DNA of 64,000 bases from an uncultured Octadecabacter sp. (GCA_937891785.1 CALAGN010000033.1:1-64000); one strand, 5' to 3'. Positions 28,780-39,869 are shown, numbered from the stretch's first letter. Notes: a model not told the origin generated them from the letters alone. A program made the numbers and translations.

Positions 28780-30068
28780 AACAGCAGGTCGGTGAGGGTT
28801 GCAAGCGGGGCGGTGTCCAGCCTGTCGATTGCGGCGCTGATCGCGCCAGCGCAAGATGTTCCAAGGACCGGATCAGCCAGATCGTGAAACTTGGTTGCCA
28901 ATTCATCCGGCGTGGGCGGCGCTGTGTGATCCCAGCGCGGTTCGCTCCACTCGCCTAGCAGTCTTCGCCCGTCCGTCAGGGTTAACGTAACCCGTGCGAG
29001 TCGGGTTTGCGGAAAGGCTGCATTGGCGCGATCGTCCTCGATCATCACCAGCGATTGCGACAGACGCAACACGGCCGGAGCGTTCAACGCGGAGTCGCTG
29101 ATATCGTTGGGCGTTACGCTGCCACGCACCATCGCAACGGCGCAGGGGAACGACGTTGAATACTGGGCTTCCTCAGTGGTCCGGGGCGTCGCTGTGGCAA
29201 GGCGGATCGCTTCGTGAAAGGTTTCGACCGTGATCTGGGCCACATCGTCAGCCTGCAACCCGTGCGCGCGGCGCAGGACCAAAACGCCTTCGATCGGGGC
29301 TTGGGCCCAGCGACAAACGGGGTAGGGTTTGTAGTATTGCTCCAGCCCATACCAGCGTGTGCCCAGATCGGCCCAGTACTGCGGTGCATCTTCGACGGTG
29401 ATCGCAGGCGCTCCCGTGAAACCCTGCGCGGCCATTCGCGCCGCAGACACGCCCGCCATCGCGCCCCAGCCCGATCCGTCTTTCAGCATGGTCGGGTGAT
29501 CGATGCAGCGCATCATCTGGCTGCGCGGTCCATGGTATTCGGCGATGCCCAATGCGTGGCGGGTTTGGTCACGCGCCAATCCCATCAGCCGTGCCGCACA
29601 AGCCGCCGCCGTAACCGCGCCCCAACTGCCCGAGGTGTGATAATCGGGCACGGTGCCATGTTGCGCCATCGCAGCGCGCGCACCAAATTCATAGCCCATC
29701 GCGAGGGTTGCTAGAAATTCGCGCCCCTGCGTGCCTGCGCCATGGGCCACGGGCAGCATCGCTGCAAACAGCGGGCAGCCGATGTGGCCTTTGGCCGGAT
29801 TAAAGCCGTCATGGCTGTCCAGGGCATCAATCGTCATACCAACGGCAAGGGCGACGCCGGATGCGCTTGCGGTGCGGGCATCAAACAGCATAGGCAGGTC
29901 ACCGCCGAATTCTGATGCTGCATGAGCGCGGATAATGCCTGAAAGCCGCGTTCCTATGCCGCCAGCCGCCACGCCGATCAGATCACGCAGCGCCAGTTTC
30001 GTTTGCGCCTGCACGGGGGCGGGTAGGTCGGGCCATTGCAGGTCATGTATCAGGTCAAGTGGTGTCAT
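28761..30068 (-). CDS. MmgE/PrpD family protein
   Basis: Start MTPLDLIHDLQWPDLPAPVQAQ at 30068; 'AVGMTIDALDSHDGFNPAKGHIGCPLFAAMLPVA', 'YKPYPVCRWAQAPIEG'. Confidence 0.88.
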   Translation of the reverse strand: MTPLDLIHDLQWPDLPAPVQAQTKLALRDLIGVAAGGIGTRLSGIIRAHAASEFGGDLPMLFDARTASASGVALAVGMTIDALDSHDGFNPAKGHIGCPLFAAMLPVAHGAGTQGREFLATLAMGYEFGARAAMAQHGTVPDYHTSGSWGAVTAAACAARLMGLARDQTRHALGIAEYHGPRSQMMRCIDHPTMLKDGSGWGAMAGVSAARMAAQGFTGAPAITVEDAPQYWADLGTRWYGLEQYYKPYPVCRWAQAPIEGVLVLRRAHGLQADDVAQITVETFHEAIRLATATPRTTEEAQYSTSFPCAVAMVRGSVTPNDISDSALNAPAVLRLSQSLVMIEDDRANAAFPQTRLARVTLTLTDGRRLLGEWSEPRWDHTAPPTPDELATKFHDLADPVLGTSCAGAISAAIDRLDTAPLATLTDLLFQPISD

Positions 30069-30161
30069 AACGACAGCTTTGTCTTGCGGGCTGGGATGCG
30101 CATGCCTGTTCGCGACATCGCGGCCATTGACCCGCGCCCAACCCCGCCGCAAAGTCAGCGG

Positions 30162-31355
30162 ATGAGCGAGATATTCAAAGGCAGTTTCACCCAGCAAGAG
30201 CCAATCCCCGATGACGGGATCGCGGCGGCGCTGGCAGTTATGCAACACGGGCGGCTGCACCGTTACAACACCGTCGCCGGTGAGGTGGCAGAGGCCGCCC
30301 TGCTCGAGGAAGAATTCGCCGCCCAAGTGGGTGCGAAATACTGCCTCGCGGTTGCCTCGGGCGGTTATGCCATGACGACGGCCATGCGCGCCTGCGGTGT
30401 GAAAGCCGGAGACAAGGTGCTGACCAATGCTTTTACGCTGGCCCCCGTGCCGGGCGCGATTGCCAGCCTTGGGGCGGGGCCTGTGTTCGTGGGTGTGACC
30501 GAAGGGTTGGTGATTGATCTGGATGATCTTGCGGGCAAGCTTGATCAGGCCTGCGTGCTGCTGTTGAGCCATATGCGCGGGCATATTTGCGACATGGATG
30601 CGCTGATGGCGATTTGTGATGGCGCAGGTGTAACGGTGATCGAAGACTGTGCGCATACGATGGGGGCAAGCTGGAACGGCGTGCCAAGCGGGCGGCATGG
30701 GCGTTTCGGTTGTTATTCGACCCAAACATATAAGCACGTGAATTCTGGCGAGGGCGGATTGCTGGTGAGCGATGATGCGGACGGTATGGCGCGCGCGATT
30801 ATGCTATCAGGCAGTTATATGCTTTTTGAACGGCATCGTGCAGCCCCGCCGCCCGCCGTGTTCAAGGATATCAAATACGACACGCCCAATGTGTCGGGCC
30901 GCATGGACAACCTGCGCGCGGCAATTCTGCGTCCGCAATTGCGCCGTTTGGGTGTACAGGCAGACAATTGGAACGCGCGCTATGGCGTGATGAGCAGGGG
31001 GCTTGCCGAAACGCCAGGTCTGACCCTGATCGCCCGGCCAAAGGCGGAACACTTCGTGGCCTCGTCGTTTCAGTTTCTACTGCTCGATTGGTCGCCCGAA
31101 GCTGTGCAAAAGGTAATCGCGCGCTGTCTTGCGCGTGGTGTGGAACTTAAATGGTTCGGCGCGCCCGAACCTGTGGGGTTCACCAGCCGGTATGATAGCT
31201 GGCGCTATGCCCCAAGCGCTTCGATGCCCAAAAGTGACCGCGTGTTGGCGGGGATCGTTGATATGCGCCTGCCGCTGACGTTCAGCCTTGCAGATTGCGC
31301 GCAGATTGCAGGAATCATCCGGGCCGAAGTCGCCGCCGTTTTTCAAGCCGCATAA
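30162..31355 (+). CDS. DegT/DnrJ/EryC1/StrS family aminotransferase
   Basis: PLP Lys region 'CYSTQTYKHVNSGEGGLLVSDD', 'VIEDCAHTMGASWNG'; start inferred at MSEIFKG. Confidence 0.87.
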   Translation: MSEIFKGSFTQQEPIPDDGIAAALAVMQHGRLHRYNTVAGEVAEAALLEEEFAAQVGAKYCLAVASGGYAMTTAMRACGVKAGDKVLTNAFTLAPVPGAIASLGAGPVFVGVTEGLVIDLDDLAGKLDQACVLLLSHMRGHICDMDALMAICDGAGVTVIEDCAHTMGASWNGVPSGRHGRFGCYSTQTYKHVNSGEGGLLVSDDADGMARAIMLSGSYMLFERHRAAPPPAVFKDIKYDTPNVSGRMDNLRAAILRPQLRRLGVQADNWNARYGVMSRGLAETPGLTLIARPKAEHFVASSFQFLLLDWSPEAVQKVIARCLARGVELKWFGAPEPVGFTSRYDSWRYAPSASMPKSDRVLAGIVDMRLPLTFSLADCAQIAGIIRAEVAAVFQAA

Positions 31356-31407
31356 GGCGTCTTGCGCAGTGTCGCAGGCCATTGACCCGACTCACTTTGC
31401 AATTTAG

Positions 31408-31429
31408 TTATTGAACAACCGTTCAATAA
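31408..31429. promoter_or_regulatory. perfect 9-4-9 inverted repeat TTATTGAAC-AACC-GTTCAATAA upstream of ivd
   Basis: Read directly; ends 13 bp before the ATG at 31443. Confidence 0.7.
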
Positions 31430-31442
31430 TGCGAGGCCCGCC

Positions 31443-32606
31443 ATGTTTACTGCGTCTATGACCTTTGATTTGGGCGAGGACACCAACGCCCTGCGCGAGA
31501 TGGTGCACCGCTGGGCGCAAGAGCGCGTCAAGCCGCTGGCTGCCGAAATCGACACATCTAACACCTTCCCTGCGGCGCTTTGGACCGAAATGGGCGAACT
31601 GGGCTTGTTGGGGATCACGGTCTCCGAAGACTTGGGCGGGTCGGGCATGTCCTATCTTGCGCATACGATCGCTGTCGAAGAAATTGCCCGTGCCAGCGCC
31701 TCGGTGTCACTGTCGTATGGCGCGCATTCCAACCTCTGCGTGAACCAGATCAAGCTGAATGGCACAGATGATCAGCGCCGCAAGTATCTGCCAGGTTTAA
31801 TCTCGGGCGAACATGTGGGCGCGCTTGCCATGTCCGAAGCAGGGGCGGGATCCGATGTTGTGTCGATGTCGCTGCGCGCGGAACGGCGCAACGATCATTA
31901 CCGTCTGAACGGCAACAAATACTGGATCACCAATGGGCCGGACGCAGACACGCTCGTGGTTTACGCCAAGACCGACCCAAGTGCGGGTGCCAAAGGGATC
32001 ACGGCCTTTATCGTCGAGAAGTCGATGAAAGGCTTCAGCACGTCGGCGCATTTCGACAAGCTGGGCATGCGCGGGTCAAACACCGCTGAGCTCATTTTCG
32101 AAGACGTCGAGGTGCCGTTTGAAAATGTTCTGGGCGAGGAGGGCCGCGGCGTGCGCGTTCTGATGTCCGGCCTTGATTACGAGCGGGTTGTTCTTGCCGG
32201 GATCGGCACAGGGATCATGGCCGCCTGTCTGGATGAAATCATGCCCTATCTTGCGCAGCGCAAGCAGTTTGGCCAACCTATCGGGTCGTTCCAACTGATG
32301 CAGGGCAAGATCGCTGATATGTATACCGCGCTCAATTCCGCGCGCGCCTATGTTTATGCGGTCGCTGCGTCTTGTGATGTGGGCACTGTCACGCGCCAAG
32401 ACGCCGCTGCTTGCTGCCTTTATGCCTCCGAGCAGGCGATGGTGCAGGCGCATCAGGCAGTTCAGGCGATGGGTGGTGCCGGGTTTATGAACGATGCACC
32501 TGTCGCGCGTTTGTTCCGTGACGCCAAACTGATGGAAATCGGCGCCGGCACCAGCGAAATCCGCCGGATGCTGGTCGGGCGTGAAATGATGGGGGCGATG
32601 GGGTGA
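31443..32606 (+). CDS. ivd: isovaleryl-CoA dehydrogenase
   Basis: Acyl-CoA dehydrogenase signature '[15 protein letters not shown]', '[41 protein letters not shown]'; MCC context. Confidence 0.92.
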   Translation: MFTASMTFDLGEDTNALREMVHRWAQERVKPLAAEIDTSNTFPAALWTEMGELGLLGITVSEDLGGSGMSYLAHTIAVEEIARASASVSLSYGAHSNLCVNQIKLNGTDDQRRKYLPGLISGEHVGALAMSEAGAGSDVVSMSLRAERRNDHYRLNGNKYWITNGPDADTLVVYAKTDPSAGAKGITAFIVEKSMKGFSTSAHFDKLGMRGSNTAELIFEDVEVPFENVLGEEGRGVRVLMSGLDYERVVLAGIGTGIMAACLDEIMPYLAQRKQFGQPIGSFQLMQGKIADMYTALNSARAYVYAVAASCDVGTVTRQDAAACCLYASEQAMVQAHQAVQAMGGAGFMNDAPVARLFRDAKLMEIGAGTSEIRRMLVGREMMGAMG

Positions 32607-32658
32607 AAATAGCGCGCCTTTTTACACCTCAGTCACGGCAAACGGTCGGGTGTCAGCA

Positions 32659-34236
32659 ATGACAACGCAAACCTCTGATAGTCGCGCGGCCCATGAAGCA
32701 GCCCTTGCGCAGATCGCCGAAGTCGCCCGCAGCGCAGCCCAAGGTGGCAGCGAAAAATCCCGTGCGCGTCATATTTCGCGGGGCAAGATGTTGCCGCGTG
32801 ACCGTGTGGCGAACTTGCTGGATGCAGGATCGCCGTTTCTGGAAATTGGCGCGACGGCGGGGCATGGCATGTATGATGGCGCGGCCCCTTGCGGTGGTGT
32901 GATCGCCGGTGTCGGCAAGATCAGCGGCGTGGACTGCATGGTGGTCTGCAACGATGCTACCGTGAAGGGCGGCACCTATTATCCTGTGACGGTCAAGAAA
33001 CATCTGCGCGCGCAGGAAATCGCGGCGCAGTGTCATTTGCCTTGTGTCTATCTTGTGGATTCCGGCGGGGCGAACCTGCCCAATCAGGACGAAGTTTTCC
33101 CCGACCGCGACCATTTCGGGCGCATCTTTTACAATCAGGCGCAGATGTCGGCGGCGGGCATTGCGCAGATTGCTGTCGTGATGGGCTCTTGCACGGCAGG
33201 GGGCGCATACGTTCCCGCGATGGCGGATGTGTCGATCATTGTACGCGATCAGGGAACGATCTTTCTGGCCGGTCCGCCGCTGGTCAAGGCGGCGACAGGC
33301 GAAGTCGTTAGCGCCGAGGATCTGGGCGGCGGTGATGTGCATACGCGCCTATCTGGTGTGGCCGATTATCTCGCCGAGGATGACACGCATGCCTTGGCCT
33401 TGGCACGCCAAGCGGTCGCCAGCCTTTCGAGCGATCATACCTTACCTGTCAAATGCCAGACGTCTGAACCGCCCAAGCACGACATAGATGATCTGTTTGA
33501 TGTAATTCCCGCCGATCTGCGCACGCCCTATGACGTGCGCGAGGTGATCAAGCGCATCGTTGACGGCTCGCGCTTTGATGAATTCAAGGCGCGGTTCGGT
33601 GATACGCTGGTAACCGGGTTTGCGCATATCGAAGGGATGCCCTGCGGGATTGTCGCCAATAACGGCGTGTTGTTTTCACAGGCCGCCCAGAAGGGCGCGC
33701 ATTTTGTTGAACTGTGTAGTCAACGCCGTATCCCGCTGATATTCCTTCAAAATATCACGGGTTTCATGGTCGGCCGCGAATATGAAAACGAAGGTATCGC
33801 GCGCCACGGGGCCAAGATGGTGACTGCTGTTGCCACAACGTCGGTGCCGAAAATCACAATGGTGATTGGCGGGTCTTATGGCGCGGGCAACTATGGCATG
33901 TCGGGGCGGGCTTATTCGCCGAATTTCATGTGGTCATGGCCCACGTCGCGCACGGCTGTCATGGGCGGCGAACAGGCGGCTGGTGTCTTGGCGAGCGTGA
34001 AACGCGACGGGATTGAACGGGCAGGTGGCGAATGGTCAGCGCAGGAGGAAGCCGCGTTTAAGCAGCCAACCCTTGATATGTTCGCTGAACAATCGCATCC
34101 GCTTTATGCATCGGCACGCCTGTGGGATGATGGGGTGATTGATCCGCGCAAATCGCGCCAAGTGCTGGCGCTGTCACTGGCGGCGTCACTGAATGCGCCG
34201 ATACAAGAAACGCGTTTCGGCGTGTTCAGGATGTAA
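32659..34236 (+). CDS. methylcrotonoyl-CoA carboxylase beta (carboxyltransferase) subunit
   Basis: 'ICG-like CT domain: '[37 protein letters not shown]', '[49 protein letters not shown]'. Confidence 0.95.
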   Translation: MTTQTSDSRAAHEAALAQIAEVARSAAQGGSEKSRARHISRGKMLPRDRVANLLDAGSPFLEIGATAGHGMYDGAAPCGGVIAGVGKISGVDCMVVCNDATVKGGTYYPVTVKKHLRAQEIAAQCHLPCVYLVDSGGANLPNQDEVFPDRDHFGRIFYNQAQMSAAGIAQIAVVMGSCTAGGAYVPAMADVSIIVRDQGTIFLAGPPLVKAATGEVVSAEDLGGGDVHTRLSGVADYLAEDDTHALALARQAVASLSSDHTLPVKCQTSEPPKHDIDDLFDVIPADLRTPYDVREVIKRIVDGSRFDEFKARFGDTLVTGFAHIEGMPCGIVANNGVLFSQAAQKGAHFVELCSQRRIPLIFLQNITGFMVGREYENEGIARHGAKMVTAVATTSVPKITMVIGGSYGAGNYGMSGRAYSPNFMWSWPTSRTAVMGGEQAAGVLASVKRDGIERAGGEWSAQEEAAFKQPTLDMFAEQSHPLYASARLWDDGVIDPRKSRQVLALSLAASLNAPIQETRFGVFRM

Positions 34237-34302
34237 ACGCCAATGGCGCGGGAGAGCCGGCAACCAGCCCCGATACCAGCCCCGATTCCAGCAAGGAACG
34301 AT

Positions 34303-34752
34303 ATGACCGACAACAACCAACGCCCCGATGCTTATTCCGGTATTCCATGGGTCAATGTGACACCGACGCAGGCGCGCGCCCATCCCAAGGGGCAACTTGG
34401 CGTGATCCTATATGTGATCATTGCTTATCTGGTGCTTTCCGGACTGTTCAAGCTTTGGGCCTTTGGCACGGCCGGCTATCCGATCGGGGTGATTGCGCTG
34501 GGTGCGACCCTGCCGCTTGTGACTGGTCTTGGGCTTTGGGCGCGGATGCCTTGGGCGATTGTTGTGGCCATTATTATGGCCGGTTTCACGCTTTATGCCT
34601 TTGTCCGCAACATCGGGACGAACCCTGATTTTCTGTTGCTGGCTGATGCTTTGGTGGCTGTGGGTATGATTTTCTATCTGATCGAAGGGGATCGCCCCAA
34701 CCTGATTTACCGGCACCGCTACCGTAAATATTCGGCTTTGAAGGACGAATGA
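34303..34752 (+). CDS. hypothetical multi-TM membrane protein
   Basis: ORF 34243..34752 with several hydrophobic segments, between MCC subunit genes; start inferred at MTDNNQRPDAYSG. Confidence 0.65.
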   Translation: MTDNNQRPDAYSGIPWVNVTPTQARAHPKGQLGVILYVIIAYLVLSGLFKLWAFGTAGYPIGVIALGATLPLVTGLGLWARMPWAIVVAIIMAGFTLYAFVRNIGTNPDFLLLADALVAVGMIFYLIEGDRPNLIYRHRYRKYSALKDE

Positions 34753-36698
34753 TGTTCACACGTATCTTGATTGCCAATCGCGGCGAGATAGCCTGCCGGA
34801 TAATCCGCACGGCCCGCGCGCTGGGCGTGCAGACAGTCGCGGTCTATTCTGACGTGGACGCAAACGCACTGCATGTGCGCATGGCGGATCACGCGGTGCA
34901 TATTGGCGGGGCGGCCCCGTCTGACAGCTATTTGCGCGCAGACCGGATTATTGCGGCAGCGCTAGAAACTGGCGCGCAGGCGATCCATCCTGGATACGGA
35001 TTTTTGTCGGAAAACCCCGATTTTGTCGACGCCGTTGAAAAGGCGGGGTTGGTGTTTATCGGCCCAAGCGCGGATGCTATCCGTGCGATGGGCCTTAAAG
35101 ACGCGGCCAAGGCACTGATGCAAAAGGCAGGTGTGCCAGTGGTGCCGGGCTATCATGGGGCTGATCAGGATGATGCCTTGTTGGCGCAAGAGGCAGACAA
35201 GATCGGTTATCCGATCATGATCAAGGCCGTCGCTGGTGGTGGTGGCAAGGGCATGCGTCTGGTGGAGATTGCGGCTGACTTTGGCCAAGCGCTGGACAGT
35301 GCAAGGGCCGAGGCACGCACCGCATTTGGCAATGATGCCGTGTTGATCGAGAAATACATCACCAGCCCGCGCCACATCGAAGTGCAGGTGTTTGGCGATG
35401 GTGCGGATGCCGTGCATCTGTTTGAACGCGATTGCTCCCTTCAGCGCCGCCATCAAAAGGTCATCGAAGAAGCCCCCGCACCTGACATGACGGATAGCGT
35501 GCGCGCGGCCATGTGCGCGGCCGCCGTGCGCGCCGCCAAGGCGATTGGCTATGCCGGTGCGGGCACCGTCGAATTTATCGTAGACGGGTCAAATGGGCTG
35601 CGCGATGACGGGTTCTGGTTCATGGAAATGAACACCCGCCTCCAAGTGGAACACCCCGTTACCGAGGCGATCACCGGCGTTGATCTGGTCGAGTGGCAAT
35701 TGCGTGTCGCGGCGGGTCAGGGGCTGCCCTTGTCCCAAGACGAGTTGACTATCAGCGGGCACGCCTTTGAGGCACGCCTTTACGCAGAAGATGTGCCAGC
35801 TGGGTTCTTGCCCGCAACCGGACGGCTGGCGCATCTGGCGTTTCCTGACGGGGTTCGCGCTGACAGAGGCGTTGAAACAGGGGATGAAATATCGCCCTAC
35901 TACGATCCGATGATTGCCAAAGTGATAACCCATGGACCCGACCGTGCAACAGCACTTGCGGCCTTGTCGCGCGGCTTGGGCGAAACACAGGTGGCAGGGA
36001 CTGTGACCAACCTTGGGTTTCTTAAATCGCTAGCCGATCATGCAGGGTTTCGGGCGGGGCAGGTTGATACCGGCTTGATCGCGCGCGATCTTGATGCGCT
36101 GGTCGCGCAAGATCCCGCGCCCGCCCAAGTACGCGCACAGGCGGCCCTTGTGGCGACGGGGCAATGGTATGATCAGGGACCTATGGCTGGCTTTACCCTC
36201 TGGGAGCCGCTCGCACAGGAGGTCGCGCTGGCGACCGGTGGCACGGATACGCATCTGACATTGAAGCAAACCGATCCCGACACAGTTGTCGTGACATGGG
36301 CAGATCAGGCCGTAACCTGCACACGGCGCGCGGGGCTTTGGTGGTTCAACGACCAGCGCGCGCGCGAATTTTCCCGTCACAGCGATCAGATCACGGTCTT
36401 TGGGGCGCCGACCTATGCCTTTACGATTCTTGACCTTTTAATGCGGGACACTGGTGCTGCCATGGGTGGCGATAGCGTTGCCGCGCCGATGCCCGGTCTT
36501 GTACAAAGCGTCGCCGTGACCGTGGGCGATACCGTGACGATGGGTGATCGACTTTGCGTCCTTGAGGCGATGAAGATGGAATACGTGCTGCGCGCGCCGC
36601 GTGATGGTGTGATTGCCACGCTTTCGGTCAAGGCAGGTGGTCAGGTTGTGGCTGGCGCGGTGCTTGTTACATTGGTACCCGAAAGCGAGGGCACATGA
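34749..36698 (+). CDS. methylcrotonoyl-CoA carboxylase alpha subunit (biotin carboxylase + BCCP)
   Basis: 'RILIANRGEIACRIIRTARALGVQTVAVYSD', ATP-grasp 'KAVAGGGGKGMR', biotinyl motif 'VLEAMKMEYVL'. Confidence 0.96.
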   Translation: MMFTRILIANRGEIACRIIRTARALGVQTVAVYSDVDANALHVRMADHAVHIGGAAPSDSYLRADRIIAAALETGAQAIHPGYGFLSENPDFVDAVEKAGLVFIGPSADAIRAMGLKDAAKALMQKAGVPVVPGYHGADQDDALLAQEADKIGYPIMIKAVAGGGGKGMRLVEIAADFGQALDSARAEARTAFGNDAVLIEKYITSPRHIEVQVFGDGADAVHLFERDCSLQRRHQKVIEEAPAPDMTDSVRAAMCAAAVRAAKAIGYAGAGTVEFIVDGSNGLRDDGFWFMEMNTRLQVEHPVTEAITGVDLVEWQLRVAAGQGLPLSQDELTISGHAFEARLYAEDVPAGFLPATGRLAHLAFPDGVRADRGVETGDEISPYYDPMIAKVITHGPDRATALAALSRGLGETQVAGTVTNLGFLKSLADHAGFRAGQVDTGLIARDLDALVAQDPAPAQVRAQAALVATGQWYDQGPMAGFTLWEPLAQEVALATGGTDTHLTLKQTDPDTVVVTWADQAVTCTRRAGLWWFNDQRAREFSRHSDQITVFGAPTYAFTILDLLMRDTGAAMGGDSVAAPMPGLVQSVAVTVGDTVTMGDRLCVLEAMKMEYVLRAPRDGVIATLSVKAGGQVVAGAVLVTLVPESEGT

Positions 36699-37384
36699 TC
36701 CGCCTACACCACTGCCACCAGACACGTTCCATGCGCACATTGTGGCTGCTGCACGAGCTAGAGATCGAGTTCAAGGTTGCCGTCTATCCGTTTGATCAAA
36801 CGCTGCGGATGGACGCATTTCGCGCGCTCAATCCCATTGGTCGCGTTCCGGCGCTGGAAATCGATGGCGAAGTGATGTCGGAAACGGGGGCGATCACGCA
36901 ATACCTGTGTGAAAGGTTTGACAGGTTTGGCCTTGGGCGGCCTGCGGGTGATCTGGATCGGATGGACTGGCTGGTCTGGGTGCATTTTGCAGAAACCGTC
37001 AGCCAGCACACGGCTGCTTTGACCCAACAACATATCGCCCTGCGCGAGGATCATATGCGCAGCCCGATCATTATGCAGCTTGAAGCCAAGCGGCTGGGCA
37101 AATGTCTTGAGGCGATCGAGGGGCGGCTCTCCACGCCGGTGGAAAACCGTGATTATTTGCTTACCAGCGGCTTTAGCGCGGCCGATGTCAGTGTCGGGCA
37201 GGCGGTCTATATGGGGCAGCACTTTGTGCGGCTCGATGCCTATCCCGAAACTGCGAAATGGTTTGAACGCATCACCGACCGCACGGCATTTCAGCATTGC
37301 CTGCCTCCCGCTGACGGGCGGCTATATACCCGTGATTTCTATCCGCCGTGGGACATTGACGATGCGCGGTGCCGTCGCGACTGA
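36695..37384 (+). CDS. glutathione S-transferase family protein
   Basis: 'MIRLHHCHQTRSMRTLWLLHELEIEFKV', 'NPIGRVPALEIDGEVMSETGAITQYL'; ATGA overlap with MCC alpha. Confidence 0.9.
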   Translation: MIRLHHCHQTRSMRTLWLLHELEIEFKVAVYPFDQTLRMDAFRALNPIGRVPALEIDGEVMSETGAITQYLCERFDRFGLGRPAGDLDRMDWLVWVHFAETVSQHTAALTQQHIALREDHMRSPIIMQLEAKRLGKCLEAIEGRLSTPVENRDYLLTSGFSAADVSVGQAVYMGQHFVRLDAYPETAKWFERITDRTAFQHCLPPADGRLYTRDFYPPWDIDDARCRRD

Positions 37385-38340
37385 CCAAGGCGTGGGGCTG
37401 GCCTAGGTCGGTGCGATGCTCGCAAGTGCTTGTTGCAATCCGGCATCTTTGCCAAAGCCGTCTTGAATATATGCTTAGGCTGCGGGTTCGTCATACAAAA
37501 CGTGGGTTTTTGCAGCCCTTTCCCACCTGCGTTTCGCATCGGCAACTTCGGGCGGAAGCGTTGCGCTATACCCAGAACTGGAACACATCCGCGGCGGGGC
37601 TGGGTGCGCCAGTGTCGTCCGGTTTTGGAATTGCGGCCCGATGACGGGCAAAAAATGCCCAACCCATCGCTTCGAACCGTGTGATCGGATTGGCGTCTTT
37701 GTCACCGGTGATTTCACCAAGGCGTCGCTGCCAAGATCGGTAACGATGGCATTGAAAAGCCGTGGTTGACCGCCAAGGGTATGGCGCGCCAACGGTGCAA
37801 GCTGGCGGTAATTGATATCAGCATTGCCTTGGAGAAGCTGATCTATGACGCGAAATGGCACACCTGCGACATCGAGCCCTTTTTGGGCGATGTTTCCAAG
37901 AAAGGCGTCAAGCCTGCCAAAACGCTGCCTCTCGGCAAGGTTGTCGACCCCAAGGCGGCGATTAAACTTCAGTCTTGACCCTATCACACGCCTCTTTTGC
38001 CCGCCCGCAAGGCTGTTGCGAATTCCCTTGGGTTTTCAAGCATGTCGCGCGGCAAAACCGATCCGGTTTGGTGTCGTTTTGCTATGGCCCTGCGGCACCG
38101 GCACGCACTGATCACTTGACCACAAATTGGCGAAAGTGATGTGCAAATCCGTGGCCAGCTTTGGCGCTCATGCCACAAATCGATCATCGCGATGACAGTA
38201 CGCGCGTTTTAAAACCGCCATTGCGAGGCAATTGAAACGTAAAACACAGGTCCGCGCCCGTTGACCCTTTGGGCGAGCAGGGATAAACGCAGAGCCAGCA
38301 CGCGGGCCCGCATGATGGACCTGCCCAAACAGGAGCCTGT
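37385..38340. other. non-coding or decayed interval with only short ORF remnants
   Basis: No ORF with recognisable family; short coherent-looking + strand fragment 37766..37978 without confident identity. Confidence 0.5.
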
Positions 38341-38343
38341 TCT

Positions 38344-38709
38344 GTGGACGAACTTCTTCGGGAATACCTGCCTATCATCATCTTTTTGGGGTTAGCGATT
38401 GGAATCGGTCTTGTGCTGATTTTGGCCGCCGCCATCATAGCGGTGAGCAATCCCGATCCCGAAAAGGTATCGGCCTATGAATGCGGCTTCAACGCGTTCG
38501 ACGATGCACGGATGAAATTCGATGTACGGTTCTATCTGGTCGCCATTCTATTCATCATTTTCGATCTGGAAATCGCGTTTTTGTTCCCATGGGCCGTGGC
38601 CTTTGCTGACATCAGCATGATTGGGTTCTGGTCGATGATTGTGTTCCTTGGGGTGCTGACCATCGGCTTCGCCTACGAGTGGAAAAAGGGAGCCTTGGAA
38701 TGGGTGTAG
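38344..38709 (+). CDS. nuoA: NADH-quinone oxidoreductase subunit A
   Basis: '[44 protein letters not shown]'; GTG start. Confidence 0.97.
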   Translation: MDELLREYLPIIIFLGLAIGIGLVLILAAAIIAVSNPDPEKVSAYECGFNAFDDARMKFDVRFYLVAILFIIFDLEIAFLFPWAVAFADISMIGFWSMIVFLGVLTIGFAYEWKKGALEWV

Positions 38710-39233
38710 TTGCAGGCGCAAACACCGCTGGTGGTGATCGCGAAGTTGCCACCTCGGGGCTGAACCGCGAATTGCAGGACAAGGGTTTCCTTGTGACCAG
38801 CACCGCCGACATGATCAACTGGGCGCGCACCGGGTCTTTGCACTGGATGACGTTCGGTCTGGCCTGTTGCGCGGTCGAGATGATGCACACGTCGATGCCG
38901 CGCTATGATGCTGAACGCTTTGGTATTGCCCCGCGCGCCAGCCCGCGCCAGTCCGATCTGATGATCGTCGCCGGCACGTTGACCAACAAAATGGCCCCCG
39001 CCCTGCGCAAGGTTTATGACCAGATGCCGGAGCCGCGCTATGTGATCTCGATGGGGTCATGCGCGAACGGCGGCGGGTATTACCACTATAGCTATAGCGT
39101 TGTGCGCGGCTGTGACCGGATCGTGCCCGTGGATATTTACGTTCCCGGATGCCCACCGACAGCCGAAGCACTACTTTATGGCCTGCTGCAACTTCAGCGC
39201 AAAATTCGCCGCACTGGCACGATTGTCCGTTAG
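38700..39233 (+). CDS. nuoB: NADH-quinone oxidoreductase subunit B
   Basis: '[12 protein letters not shown]', '[45 protein letters not shown]'. Confidence 0.98.
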   Translation: MGVVAGANTAGGDREVATSGLNRELQDKGFLVTSTADMINWARTGSLHWMTFGLACCAVEMMHTSMPRYDAERFGIAPRASPRQSDLMIVAGTLTNKMAPALRKVYDQMPEPRYVISMGSCANGGGYYHYSYSVVRGCDRIVPVDIYVPGCPPTAEALLYGLLQLQRKIRRTGTIVR

Positions 39234-39257
39234 GGCGATTTGGAAAGGACCGTCTTC

Positions 39258-39869
39258 ATGTCTGAAGCGATGAACGACCTTGGAACTCACCTTGAGCTAA
39301 AGCGCCCTGATTGCGTGCTTAGCTGGGCCGTAACGCATGACGAATTGACCGTCGAAGTGGCCCCCGCCAATATCGTCAGCTTTGTCGAGTTTCTGAAATC
39401 GGATCAAACCTGCAAATTCAACAGCCTGATTGATATCACGGCTGTTGATTACCCCGGACGGGCGAAACGGTTCGACGTGGTTTACCATTTTCTGTCGATG
39501 TATCAGAACCACCGCATTCGCCTGCGTATTCAGGTGCGCGAAGAGAATCTGGTGCCCAGCATCATCGACGTGCATCCAAGCGCCAACTGGTTTGAACGCG
39601 AAGTGTTCGACATGTTCGGCATTCTTTTTTCCGGCCACCCCGATCTGCGCCGTTTGCTGACAGACTACGGGTTTCGTGGCCATCCGTTGCGCAAGGATTT
39701 CCCGACAACGGGTTATACCGAAGTGCGCTATGACGAGGCGCAAAAGCGCGTGGTATATGAACCGGTGTCGCTGGTGCAGGAATACCGCCAGTTCGATTTC
39801 ATGTCCCCCTGGGAAGGTGCCGAATACATCCTTCCAGGTGATGAAAAGTCGAAAGAGGGTGCGAAATGA
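39258..39869 (+). CDS. nuoC: NADH-quinone oxidoreductase subunit C
   Basis: '[39 protein letters not shown]'. Confidence 0.97.
   Translation: MSEAMNDLGTHLELKRPDCVLSWAVTHDELTVEVAPANIVSFVEFLKSDQTCKFNSLIDITAVDYPGRAKRFDVVYHFLSMYQNHRIRLRIQVREENLVPSIIDVHPSANWFEREVFDMFGILFSGHPDLRRLLTDYGFRGHPLRKDFPTTGYTEVRYDEAQKRVVYEPVSLVQEYRQFDFMSPWEGAEYILPGDEKSKEGAK

Noticed and set aside
30069-30737. N-terminal extension of the 658-aa MmgE/PrpD ORF
   Set aside because: Overlaps the DegT aminotransferase antisense and lacks family similarity; the start at 30068 fits better.
37475-37987. 170-aa minus-strand ORF in the nuo-upstream gap, considered as a gene or transposase remnant
   Set aside because: No transposase motifs (DDE/HTH) or inverted repeats seen; the composition looks like antisense translation, so it was left as unassigned.
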